A stretch of DNA of 64,000 nucleotides from Brachionus koreanus. Its lineage: Eukaryota; Rotifera; Eurotatoria; Ploima; Brachionidae. The stretch lies in assembly GCA_016987375.1 (NCBI GenBank), contig PJRA01000172.1, positions 310,774 through 374,773 of the forward strand. The letters are read 5' to 3'. Every line of letters starts with the position of its first letter. The stretch's first letter is position 1. Position numbers and translations under genes: made by a program. The notes beneath the pieces are model-generated. The model made no database searches. It saw only the letters and a list, made by a program, of their open reading frames with translations, and had not been told where the DNA came from. Below, in pieces: positions 35,616 through 45,538 of this stretch.

Positions 35616-36249
35616 AAAATTCAAAATGCCATTTGTTTGTATGTAAAATTACTTCATCTCCTGTAATATCGAATTCCTTGAAAATTTTTTTTATAAATTT
35701 TGAACCAAAGTTGAATAGATATCCAATTTTATTAAGTTCTTTGATAGATATTGTTCCTGAACAGTCTTCATCTAACAAATCGAATACTGTTTTAGAATGC
35801 TTTGACACAAAGTCTTTTTCTCGATGAATCTTAATAAAAATATTAAAAATTAATATTTAGCTTATTAAAGAATTTACTTTAGTTGAAATTAAAATGCAAA
35901 TAATTAGGTAAAACTCCTCAATTTCAATCAAGCCTGATTTGTTGACATCAAACTTTTTAAAAACCGTAATAATTTGTCTTGATGATAAATTAGTAGTCGC
36001 TTTCATAAACGAATAAAACTGTATGTCTGTTTTAAATTAATCTATTTAAAATAAAATAAAATATTAAACAAAAAAAATACCGTTCAAAGCATTTTGGTCG
36101 TGGACATCTATTTTTTTAAAAATATAATAAACCAATTTAAGATCTTTTAGAGTAAGAAGGTTATCATAGTTGAGCAAATTTATGAAATTGAAAATTTTCA
36201 AATCTTTTATTTTCATTTTAAAATATTTAATTAATTTCTTTAGTGACAA
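35614..36249 (-). CDS. EFCAB9: EFCAB9-type EF-hand protein, possibly C-terminally truncated
   Basis: Exons: 36249 (or the Met at 36216) to 36081, 36026-35878, 35829-35614; phases close. Matches to EFCAB9 as I know it: KKIDVHDQNALNDIQFYSF (helix-loop with DVH), VFKKFDVNKSGLIEIEEFY (canonical EF-hand), HREKDFVSKHSKTVFDLLDE, then IFKEFDITGDE. In mammals EFCAB9 is a Ca2+ sensor of the CatSper channel in the sperm flagellum. The last EF-hand stops after DITGDE, where the family continues with a loop, EF helix and tail. The frame ends in divergent sequence (VILHTNKWHFEF), or would need a 39-bp intron whose acceptor leads into the inverted repeat. The 3' end may therefore have been altered by the neighbouring insertion. 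Orthology is good, completeness doubtful. Confidence 0.8.
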
Positions 36250-36306
36250 AATTTATAAACTTAATTTATATTTGGTTATTAAATATGGGCAAATATTAAC
36301 ATAAAT

Positions 36307-36921
36307 CTATTCAATATAGTCTAGATCATCCGGTATCTCGAATTGTTTGTCGATAATAGCATAATCGACTTTAAATTTATTCTTTAACCAAGATTTGAGT
36401 GAAAAAATATTCTCAATCCATTGATTGCAGGCTTTCTTAGTTTCATCAATTGAATGCAGAGTATTTTGGAAAACATTTGGATCGTTTTCTTTAATCGATT
36501 CGAGTTCTGTTAGTAATTTTTGTCTTTCATCTACTAGTAACTTATATTCTTGCAACAGGTTATTTCTTTTTTGTTCATCATCTTGACTATTTTCATAATT
36601 TTTAAGCATTTCCCTGTAATTGATGCTCTTTTCTTTTTCTTCTGTTAGTTTAGTTTCTATTTTACTGATTGTTTCATTGCGCTTTTTTAAAGCCTGACTA
36701 GGTAGAGACCAATAGTAAATCGATGTGCCTATTTTTTCACTTTCAACTAGACCATCATCGACTAAAGATAACAGAATGTCTTTGATGGTTTGAATTGTTA
36801 TGCCTTTCTCTTGGCTACATTGTTTTTCAATGTCTTTCAGCTGGAAAAAGTCTTGCTTCTCGTGAAAAAATTCGAGCATTCTCTTTTTTTTTTCATCGTT
36901 GCTTAAACCCCGTTTGGACAT
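36307..36921 (-). CDS. MND1: Meiotic nuclear division protein 1, intronless
   Basis: 204 codons; vertebrate MND1 is about 205. N-terminal winged-helix region: SKRGLSNDEKKKRMLEFFHE, KDIEKQCSQEKGITIQTIKD, LLSLVDDGLVESEKIGTSIY. A central coiled coil (about residues 80-150; LKKRNETISKIETKLTEEK) follows, then the C-terminal capping segment KACNQWIENIFSLKSWLK and FEIPDDLDYIE. Known role: with HOP2 (PSMC3IP) it stimulates DMC1/RAD51 strand invasion in meiotic recombination. Its presence implies retained meiosis, relevant if the species alternates sexual and asexual phases. It has no introns. The start codon is 149 bp from TRMT112 on the other strand. Confidence 0.96.
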   Translation of the reverse strand: MSKRGLSNDEKKKRMLEFFHEKQDFFQLKDIEKQCSQEKGITIQTIKDILLSLVDDGLVESEKIGTSIYYWSLPSQALKKRNETISKIETKLTEEKEKSINYREMLKNYENSQDDEQKRNNLLQEYKLLVDERQKLLTELESIKENDPNVFQNTLHSIDETKKACNQWIENIFSLKSWLKNKFKVDYAIIDKQFEIPDDLDYIE

Positions 36922-37070
36922 TTTTCAGAAAATTAAAATTTTTCTATCCGAGTTATAAATTGGGAATTTAGTTTTGCATTAAAAGAAAATTATTTCATAC
37001 AAAATATATATATTTTTTTCAAATTAATATTTTATTTTGAAAAATTCCTAGTTCTAAAAGTAAAAAAAAA
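36922..37070. promoter_or_regulatory. Bidirectional promoter region MND1 / TRMT112
   Basis: Only 149 bp separate two start codons in head-to-head orientation, so regulatory sequence must be shared or overlapping. A short (TA)n tract lies at about 37003-37012. Confidence 0.55.
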
Positions 37071-37508
37071 ATGAAACTTTTAACTCACAATATGTTAACC
37101 TCAAAGATTTTAAAAAATGTCGTTAATGGATACCCTCTGAAGATAAATGCTATCAAAACAGAATTAAAAAAAGCCGATTTTCAACCTGATTTTATCGCAA
37201 GAATGGTTCATAAAGTAGATTATAAAGCTTTGTTTCAAGCAGCAGAGACGGTAAATCATATTGTTTTTTCATTCATACAACTAGATTAAAACAAATATTG
37301 AATTTTTAAGCTTGGTTACTCAGAAGGACTACCAAAGTGTGAATTTTTAACTGATCAAGATTTAAATGAAAACGTTTTAAAAAAATTGCATGAAGTTTTG
37401 CTCGAGGTCGAAGTCATTGAAGGGGATTTAGAATGTCCAGAAAGTGGAAGAAAATTTCCAATCAACAATGGAATTCCAAATATGCTTGTTAATGATGAAG
37501 AAATTTAA
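37071..37508 (+). CDS. TRMT112: Multifunctional methyltransferase subunit TRM112
   Basis: Two exons, 37071-37250 and 37311-37508 (60-bp intron), giving 125 aa, equal to the vertebrate length I recall. Start [12 protein letters not shown]; middle [40 protein letters not shown] then [19 protein letters not shown], the zinc-ribbon-like end of the family. Known role: an obligate small partner that stabilises several SAM-dependent methyltransferases acting on tRNA, rRNA and release factor eRF1. The N-terminal Cys pair typical of yeast TRM112 is missing (HNML), as in other animals. Confidence 0.96.
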
Positions 37509-38588
37509 AATGTTTATTTGAATAAAAATAAAGTAAAAAATGAAATTTTTGAATGTGACAATTTACTTGAATCATCTAATAATCAATAGTGCTTTCAATG
37601 GCTTAATTTTTTTTTCATTTATTTAGCTATTTCATGTAAATCCTTGGTACAGTCAGAAACTAAAATTAATTCTTTATCCTGGTATACTATTTATTAACCT
37701 CTAGATGCAAAAAAAAAATTATAAAATTCCCAGAGGAAAATTCAAATTTTTAAGATTCGTATTTAAAGTTAGATATTAATAGTTTAAATTTCCTATACTT
37801 TTAATTATTTTAAAAAAAATCTAAATAAAGAACAATTAATTTTAACTACTTTAAATTAGTAAAAAAATTAATTTCGATGCATCAATTTTTTAAATTTAAA
37901 AAAAAAATTTATTTTATCAAGAAATAAATATTTTTATTTAATTTAATTTTAAATAATTCTAGGAATAAGAGCTCTCTTTTAAAAAAGGGAAAAAAATATT
38001 AGTTTTGGGATACCATCAGAGACGGCCAAAGGACTGCCAAAAAATGTTACGGCCATCAAAATTTCTAGCACCGATTTTTGGCAGTTCTTTAGCCGCAATT
38101 GACGGCACCCAACATTAAATAGGATATTTATTTTTTTGATTGAATTTTTTTGGCGTATTATGTAAACAGTTTTATAAGTAATAACTCTAAAAACAATAGT
38201 TTTCATTATTTTGACATTCAAGAAAATAAAAATATTAATTTAAAATTTCAAAAGATGGTCGTTTAAAAAAAAAAGAATTAGATGATGGAATAGTTTTTTT
38301 TTTAAGTCTTTAGTAATAATTTCATATGTTTCATATGCAAAAAATTATCAAGATGCTTCTTAAAGAAAAAGAGCATTTTCTAAATATAAACACATGATAA
38401 AGCCTTTCTAGTCACGTTACCCTTTTTATGATAATTCATTTTATTTTTTGAAAATTATTTTATAAATTTTTCAAATGACTCTTTTCTTAAATTGATTGGT
38501 ATTATTAAGTTATTGTGATAATTTTTATTTAGATTATTAATGTAAAGATCGTCAGTGAATTTTTTTGTTAAAATTTCGAAAAATCAAA
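37509..38588. other. Intergenic with a GC-richer hairpin
   Basis: Non-coding except for the hairpin at 38021-38105, which is described separately. Confidence 0.4.
38021..38105. repeat. GC-richer imperfect inverted repeat
   Basis: GACGGCCAAAGGACTGCCAA (38021-38040) followed by AAAAAT is mirrored by ATTTTTGGCAGTTCTTTAGCC then GCAATTGACGG-like sequence (to 38105, reverse complement with a few G-U compatible differences). The stem is about 22 bp, with an apical part of about 28 nt. It is clearly richer in G/C than its surroundings. It may be a small foldback element or a structured RNA; it does not resemble a tRNA. Confidence 0.5.
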
Positions 38589-38668
38589 AATGACTTTATT
38601 TGAAGATGCTCAAGTAAACAATATTTTTGATTTCCATAAAGAAAATTTTCATTCTTAAAATTTGCTAG

Positions 38669-41600
38669 TGTCGCGATTACCATCAATTTGATTATAATTC
38701 TTCTTGGATTTGTAGTTTTATGAAAACAACTGAAGATTGTCAAATAGATGATGGATTCGTAAACTATTTAGTCTTTACTTATTGTTCTTTTGGCTTGAAC
38801 ATGACTTGGTTCGCTGTTTTACTACTAGTAAATTTAATCATATCATAATGATTTTAACTTTTTAACATTAAAATCATAAGAGCGTTTGGTTGATTTTCTT
38901 ATTTATGAGCTTAGGTGTAACTGCAGATACATTGTAAAATTATTTTGCTTTAAACCTTTGCTCAATTGATTTGTTTAAATTTTAGTTTCTGTCCATCTCT
39001 AAGAGTAATAGCAGATAGTATGAGACTTTCACAAAATATAGCTATATCCTTTAAAATTTTTATTTAAATGAACTTTTTTTTTATTTAAAATTTTCTTAAC
39101 TTAACTTCTTACGGAGTTACCTTTCTTGCATTTGGAAATGGTGCTCCTGATGTATTTAGTGCCATAGCTGCTGTCGGAAATGCCAAAGGAGGAGATGCTG
39201 GTCTTGCATTCGGGGCTCTTTTTGGTGCTGGTGTTTTTATAGTATATTTAATTTTAAAATTTTAATTTCAAATAAATTTTTTTTAAATAACAAGAGTACA
39301 ATAATAGTTGGCACAATATGCTTTATACGACCTTTTTATAGTGTACAAAGACCTTTGCTTCGTGATATTATATTTTTTCTTTTAGCAGGATTTTGGCTTT
39401 TTGTCGTTATTTGGGACGGAAAAATAGTCTTGTGGGAAACACTTGGTAGATCTAAAATAATTATAAACCATTATAAACTTATATTCTCTTTGACTAAAGG
39501 ATTTTTGTTTCTTTATTTATTTTACATAATTGTTGTTCTAACTGGGAGATTTGTTAATCAAAGAATAAAAATAAAACGTGGCATTGTTGTTACCAAAAAT
39601 GACTTTAGTAGTGAAACGATAATAAGGAGAAAAGAAAGCATGCCCAGAGCACCCATCAATATTCAAGGAGATTCAGAGAATGAAAATGAAGCTGAAGAAG
39701 AGTACGAAAATGAAGAATTAACTCGACCACTTCTTTCACGGACCCATATTGAAGAACTACCTGAGATTGGATTTTCAACTAAAGATGCACTTGCAATGAC
39801 TTTTATACCAATTGAAAAATCTGAATGGGAAGAATCAAATTTGTTTTTTAAGTTTGTTATGATTTTAAAAGCTCCCATAATCATTTTGTTAAAATTGACA
39901 ATTCCTCTTGTTGATTATGATGGGCCCAATCACAATTGGAACAAGATAACAACTATGATTAATTCTATTCTTGCTCCCTTATTTATTGTTTTTGCTACAA
40001 AGAGTATTTTCAAAATTTTTCAAAATCAGTTTCTAAATTAGCTTTGTTTAGTTGCAAAACACAAACTCTTTAACGAAATTCCAGTTTGGAGCATTGCATT
40101 AATTATTGGTTTATTGTGTGCTGGCTTGGTTTGGTTTTATACAGATTTTTACGATAAACCAAAATATCATTTAGTAATATACTTTTTAATCAAATTAATA
40201 AAAAAACTAGAATTTGATTTAGGTATTGGCTTATTTTGGATTCATTGTATCCGTTGTGTGGATCTATTCAATAGCAAACGAAATTGTCAACATATTGACT
40301 GTAATATTTTTTAATTTCATCTTATTAACCCCTTATTACTGTACTTGCCTAACAATAAGCTCCAGTGTATCAGATTTAAAAAGCGGGAGATCTATAAAAG
40401 TTCACTTTTTAAGACCAAGATTGTAAGATGCATGGGCATCTTAATAAAAAAAAATAGTCTAAGACAAAAATGATCTCAAAATCAGCTAATAATATCTTTT
40501 GATTATACGAAATGGACAACATTTGTACCATCATCATCTATTTCATTTATAATCAAATTTTCATGGGTTATCACTTTGAGCAAATTTTAGCAATCTCTAA
40601 AAGAGCATATTTAGGATAAAATTAATTAGTTACATGTATGAGTTAATATTTTTTCTCAGATTAATTGAATGAAAAATTGATTATTTAAAAAAAAAATTTT
40701 TGCTATTAAAAAAAATTTTTTGATTAATATAGCAAAAATTTTTTTTTTAAATAATCAATTTTTCATTCAGATGATATCTAAGCTTAGCTCTAAAGAGCTG
40801 TAGCAGTCGCTTCTTTTTGTTTCGCCAACCAACTATCAAGCTTCGTTTCGAAACTCTTACTATATCTTGCGGCAGTTTATTCCATCTATTTACAACTCTA
40901 TTTGTAAGAAAGTTAAATCTTGGAAGACAGTTCTTTATTCTTTCACGGGTAAAACAATAGCTATTTCTCCTCAACTTATATCTTCTGTTACCAGGTTATG
41001 TGTTAAGACTGTAGTTGATTCCTTAATTTGTTCGTAATTGTTTACCAATTTGTACATCTTGATAAGATCACCTCTTAATCTTCTTGTTCTCAAGTTAGTT
41101 AAATCTACCCAAATTACGAAATTCTGGAATCAACTTTGTTGCTCTTCGTTGAACTCTTTCAAGTTCATCTATGTCCTTTTCTGTATAGGGACACCAAGCA
41201 CTAACAGCATATTCTAGATGTGGTCCAACCATTGAGCAACACAATAATTTGACAGTCTCGCTACAAGGATACTTAAATGCTTTCCTAATTAAGCCCAATA
41301 TTTTATTTGCTTTTTTGAGCACTCCATTTAAAATCACTTTGTATGTAAATGCTCAAATCCCTTTCAACATTTGACTTACTCAAGGTTTTTGAATCAATTT
41401 TATAATCAAACTCTGGATTTTTGTTGCCAGTATGAAAAACTTTTCATTTTTTACATTTAACTGAGTCGACCATTCTTTTGATCATTTGCACACTTTATCT
41501 ATATTCGATTGTAGGTTATAATTCGAGTTCAAACTATCAATTGTTGATAAGATCTTCGTATCATCAACAAAGGCTTTACAATTAATAGTTTAATAGTTTA

Positions 41601-43416
41601 AAATTAAAGATAAATTGTTCTCCGATATTATTTGAATAAGTAGAGCATGAACTTTTACAGATAATTTTAGTACTTTATGACTAAATTTCAAGGCATCTGG
41701 TGGAAAGATTTCTTTTATTCCTTTTATAATTGTGGTTTTCCTTTTTTAATTTTGAAATAAAACATTTAATCTCGTTTGGTGTTTTAAATCAACCTCAAGC
41801 TCATTTATTTCATTTAAATCAGCATAAGCCATTTTTAACAAACGATGAAGAAATTATAGTTATAATGTTTTTGTTATTTATTATTATTTTTTATCGTAAA
41901 GCTGGTCGAGCTTAGCTCCTTCAGACAATTTTGCTTTTGATTTGTTAAATAGCATATGCTTTTTTTTCTGCTAGAAAAGATCTTCACACATGAAATTAGA
42001 AACAGTGAAGAATTATACTTATTTAATCCCAATCATAGTTCAGCAACAATGAAAAATATTGTAATGAATAATATTATCCAATTTAAAATATTGTAATCCA
42101 AAGCATGTAATTTCAATTACTAATTTCCTATAATTAATCCAGGCTTATTAAAAATAGACACATAAGTTGTCCTGCATATGTTATTTTTGTTCTTATTTTT
42201 ACTAAATCTACTACATCACCCATGATGTGTTTGCTGAAATAAATATTATTGAAACGAAACAAATTAATATGTATTGCATTTTTAACATCTTCTAAAATTT
42301 AAATTTGCAATTATTTTTTTAGAGAAGTCTAAGATTTCCTTTAATAAATCTTACTCATTCTCAAACTCATTCCATTTTTCAGATGCCCAATATATAACAG
42401 TGCCGAAATTTGGTGATCTCATATTATCTTGTTTTACAAAGCTATGCTCTTCATTAATTTAGTAGTCAGTCTGGTATCGACTGAATATTGTTTAAAGTGG
42501 TATAAAACACTAATTTAAATGATACTATTAAATAATATTAATAATAAAATAGAGAATTTCAATTTTTTATTTTATTGTCCCTTTTGTAATTTTCTTTCTA
42601 CATCGAGCAATTTTTTGATTAATTTTAGTCTTCAGTTAGACAAAAATTTCTGGAGAGCCACTTTTTCGAGGCAGTACAGTATTATTAAATCAAAAAATCT
42701 TCAACATAAGGTTGAGTTGTTCATTTAGACGCTTATTAATATTTTGCCTAAAATTAATAATTCTTTAAAATTCTTTTAATTTGAAAAAAAAAAGCTATGA
42801 TTCATTTTTGCTATAAATCTTAAGATTAATTTTTAATTTTTTTAAAGGCTTTTGGTGTAATTTTGAACATAAGCAATACAATTTTAGGCTTGACATTTTT
42901 AGCCTGGGGAAACAGCATGAGCGGTAAATTTTAAAATAAATTTAATTAAACTAAAAATTTATTTCAAATTTCTTAGATTTAATTGCAGATGTATTTTCAG
43001 CCCGAAAAGGATTTCCGAACATGGCCATTTCTGCATGTTTTGGAGGACCTCTTTTTAGTAACTTCAAGAATTCTCATATTCTTAATTCTAATCTATTTTA
43101 AATCCTAGACATTTTGATTGGAATTGGTATACCATTTACTATTAAATGCATTCAATTACCAGATGGATTTGTCGTAATTTTAATAAAAATTTTTGATAAT
43201 TCAACTAATCTAATAATTTTCAACAAGATAAAGCACAATTTTTTGCAATACTTTTTGGCTCTTTTTTTAGCAATCAGCTTATGCTCATCCTTGATATTTT
43301 TGCCTTTGAATAACTTTTTTTTCAGCAGAAGATACGCTTTTTATCTAATAGCAATATATGCCATTTTTATTATTGGATGTGTGTTGATTGAAAGTGGCGT
43401 TATTAATCCAGCATAA
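38669..43416 (+). CDS. SLC8B1: Mitochondrial Na+/Ca2+(Li+) exchanger NCLX
   Basis: In vertebrates this is a CaCA-superfamily inner-mitochondrial exchanger that extrudes Ca2+ from the matrix. Exons recognised: 38669-38827 (CRDYHQFDYNSSWICSFMKT), 38881-38933, 38986-39043, 39113-39241 (alpha-1 repeat GVTFLAFGNGAPDVFSA), 39295-39445, 39500 to about 40003, an exon from about 40049 (AKHKLFNEIPVWSIAL), an exon ending 40300, 42848-42921 (alpha-2 repeat ILGLTFLAWGNSMS), an exon around 42978-43061 (DLIADVFSARKGFPNMAISA), and a last exon to 43416. The acidic regulatory loop (SENENEAEEEYENEE) lies between the two halves. The 5' end is incomplete: before TGTCGC only a doubtful 8-codon exon (ATG 38589) is seen, without a signal or transit sequence. 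Intron 39044-39112 is AT-AC (U12-type), and intron 40301-42847 contains a LINE. Confidence 0.92.
39044..39112 (+). other. AT-AC U12-type intron in NCLX
   Basis: 69 bp: 5' end ATATCCTTT (the exact minor-spliceosome donor consensus), branch-like TTTCTTAACTTAAC (39092-39105) and 3' end TTCTTAC. Removing it joins QNIA to GVTFLAFGNGAPD in frame, as in the family. No GT-AG alternative restores the conserved join. Confidence 0.85.
40666..40769. repeat. Perfect 41-bp foldback at a LINE end
   Basis: 40666-40706 (starting TGAATGAAAAATTGATTATT) is exactly inverted at 40729-40769, with a 22-nt AT-rich loop. The right arm contains the last codons of the LINE reading frame (minus strand, NEKLII-stop), so the left arm is an inverted copy of the LINE's 3' end. 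Confidence 0.8.
40740..41600 (-). pseudogene. CR1-like LINE fragment in NCLX intron
   Basis: Minus-strand pieces in order: KAFVDDTKILSTIDSLN (catalytic region, FADD changed to FVDD, about 41575), WSTQLNVKNEKFF, LKKANKILGLIRKAFKYPCS, LEYAVSAWCPYTEKDIDELE then RVQRRATKLI, and RFNFLTNRVVNRWNKLPQDI, the canonical C-terminal end of CR1-type RT proteins. Several frameshifts and stops. It lies antisense inside the 2.5-kb NCLX intron. Confidence 0.85.
41893..41930 (+). repeat. Copy of a short shared terminus-like motif
   Basis: TCGAGCTTAGCTCCTTCAGA at about 41907-41925 recurs with a 1-nt insertion at about 34040-34060 (TCGAGCGTTAGCTCCTTCAG). Both follow AT-rich, TTTAT-repeat sequence. It is probably the conserved 3' terminus of a transposon family. 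Confidence 0.5.
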
Positions 43417-43664
43417 AACCAAAAATAACCGTCCTTCGGTCGAATCCGAGAATTTAAAAAAATATCTCTACACCTTTTTTTTTCAAAAAAAAATATTTTT
43501 AGATATAAATTTCAAATATTAATTTTTAAAAATATTTTTGAGCTTTTTGAAAAATATAATTTTAATTTTCCTTCTGAATAATTAAATTTTAAATAAATTT
43601 ACCAATGTTAACAAGTCAAATTAAATTTTATTTACAAAATAAATAAAAAAAAAAAAACAAATAA

Positions 43665-44886
43665 TTAATCATTTACATTTTCATCACTGTCTGTTCCATA
43701 ATCGTTTGAAACTAAAACTGACTCTTTTTTACTTTGTTGCGACAATTTATCGCTCTCAGAGCAAAATTTTGTTGGTTTTTTGACTAAAATTCCAAGATTT
43801 GCTAGTTTATCAGATTTTTTGGTAGCATCAAAATTAAATCCATTGTTCAAAATTTTTTCGTTTTTCGACGAATTTTGTAACTGTTGTTTCAAATTTTGAA
43901 TACAGTTTCTCTTTAAACTTTGTTCAGTAGTGGAATCTGAATTTTTTTGTTGCAAATTATTTGCAAAAATCTGATCTGATTCAATTGACTTTCTTTTTTC
44001 TACTTTAGTTTGTTCAGGTTTTTCAATTGTATTAAATTTATACAATGAAGCCAATTTTACATCATCTGGATTTTCTCTAACTAAATTTATGTTTATGTTC
44101 CATTTATCTAAAAATTTTTTATCACTAGTTTTCAATTCATGAATCATTTTTTTTTCTTCCTTTAAAAAAAAACAAAAAACAAAATTCTTATTAAATCAAT
44201 CAATTATTAGAATTCACTCTTAATTGTTTTCTTAGCATAGAGTTGAGCGCATAGTCATCTTTCCAATCACTTTTAGCAGTTTCTAGTTCTTTTAAAGTAG
44301 GGATTAATGCAGCAGCCTTTTCCTTATCAGCTGTTTCATGTTCCAAACTGAACATTGGATCCAAACTTAAGCGTTTTATATCATTCTTGTCTAAAAATTA
44401 GAACTTAAAAAATAATTTAGAAAATAATATTTATTACCTTCTGTCACTATCTGCTCATTTTCTTCCATATTCCATCGTTGCTCTTTTCTTCTAGCTCCAG
44501 AAATAATTACATAATCTGAATTAGCTGGGTCAGTTCTAATTTCAAAATATTGATCGCATAAATGGCACTTCATTCTAAACTCATAAATGGGTGTACTGTA
44601 ATACTTTCCAACCTTTTTTTTTTCTGCATTATATCGAACACCCATAGCTATATGAGCCTTACACCCATCACACCAAATATTGTAAGGCATCTCGAACCTA
44701 ATGATCAAAATGCCAGATTCTATTTTACGCGCTCTTTCTCTCAACGCATGGGTCCCATGATATCTGTTCAAATTGCCATGTTTTTTTGGATCAAAATCTG
44801 GCGGATAATATTTGTTTTGACCTTTTCTTTCTCCCTTAAAGAAAACCAAAAATAAAACAATCGTTATCATAGATTAAATTTACCAT
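43665..44886 (-). CDS. YJU2B: YJU2B/CCDC130-type splicing factor family protein, 4 exons
   Basis: Exons: 44886-44884 (only the ATG), 44834-44438, 44390-44218, 44159-43665; total 355 aa, all phases closing. N-terminal core typical of the CWC16/YJU2 family: GERKGQNKYYPPDFDPKKHG, LNRYHGTHALRERARKIESG, ILIIRFEMPYNIWCDGCKAH, IAMGVRYNAEKKKVGKYYST, FRMKCHLCDQYFEIRTDPAN; the two CxxC pairs form a zinc-binding unit. The middle LSLDPMFSLEHETADKEKAA and WKDDYALNSMLRKQLR also match CCDC130 rather than YJU2. The C-terminus is a low-complexity Lys/Ser/Asn tail. Family members act in spliceosome activation; the specific role of this paralogue is not well defined. Confidence 0.92.
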
Positions 44887-45538
44887 TTTTTTTCCAAAAT
44901 ATTAAAGTAATTTTCCAATTTTTCATTGAATAATAAATTAAAAAAATTCAAACATATTTTAATTTATATTACTATTTTGAAAAATTTCTATAAAATTGGA
45001 AATTAAAATAACTTAACAATTATCCTAAAAATTGATATAGAATTTATCTAGTGATATTTATTATTTAGAGATCTTAAGCTCTGAAATTTTAATATTCTTA
45101 GCTCACGCTCAGATATTTCGTCTACTAGAAAATAAATTCAAACCACTCATCTTTTTATTCAAACCATTTTACAAAAAACAAGAAAGCTTTTGATAATTGA
45201 ATGATGAAAACTAAGACATTCAAGTATTCATTCTGTCATATTGGCACTTTGATTAATTAGAAAAAGTATGCCTTTCCATTCATTTAAAAAGGGTAAGTTA
45301 TTTTTTATATTATTTTTATTCTATTTCAAAATCAAATATTATTTGATCTTTAATTTAATTATAATGTTTTTATTAATGAAAATTAATTTATTTTTTCTAA
45401 TCAACTTAAATTTTTAATTATCCTTAAATAAATAAAAATCTAAAATAAATCTCTGTTTTTATTTTTTTCTAAATCTAGTTTATTCAAAATAACTAAAATG
45501 TTATCAAAAATTTAACTAAATATTTTTTTTTTAATTTT
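44887..45538. other. Intergenic between YJU2B and ALDH
   Basis: 652 bp holding the YJU2B promoter and the ALDH 3' flank; no motif recognised. Confidence 0.4.

Noticed and set aside
38021..38105. tRNA gene
   Set aside because: The palindrome has no cloverleaf, and no B-box-like sequence is seen.
38589..38612. ATG with eight codons as the confirmed first exon of NCLX
   Set aside because: Phase-compatible but lacks the expected signal or targeting sequence; left out of the CDS.
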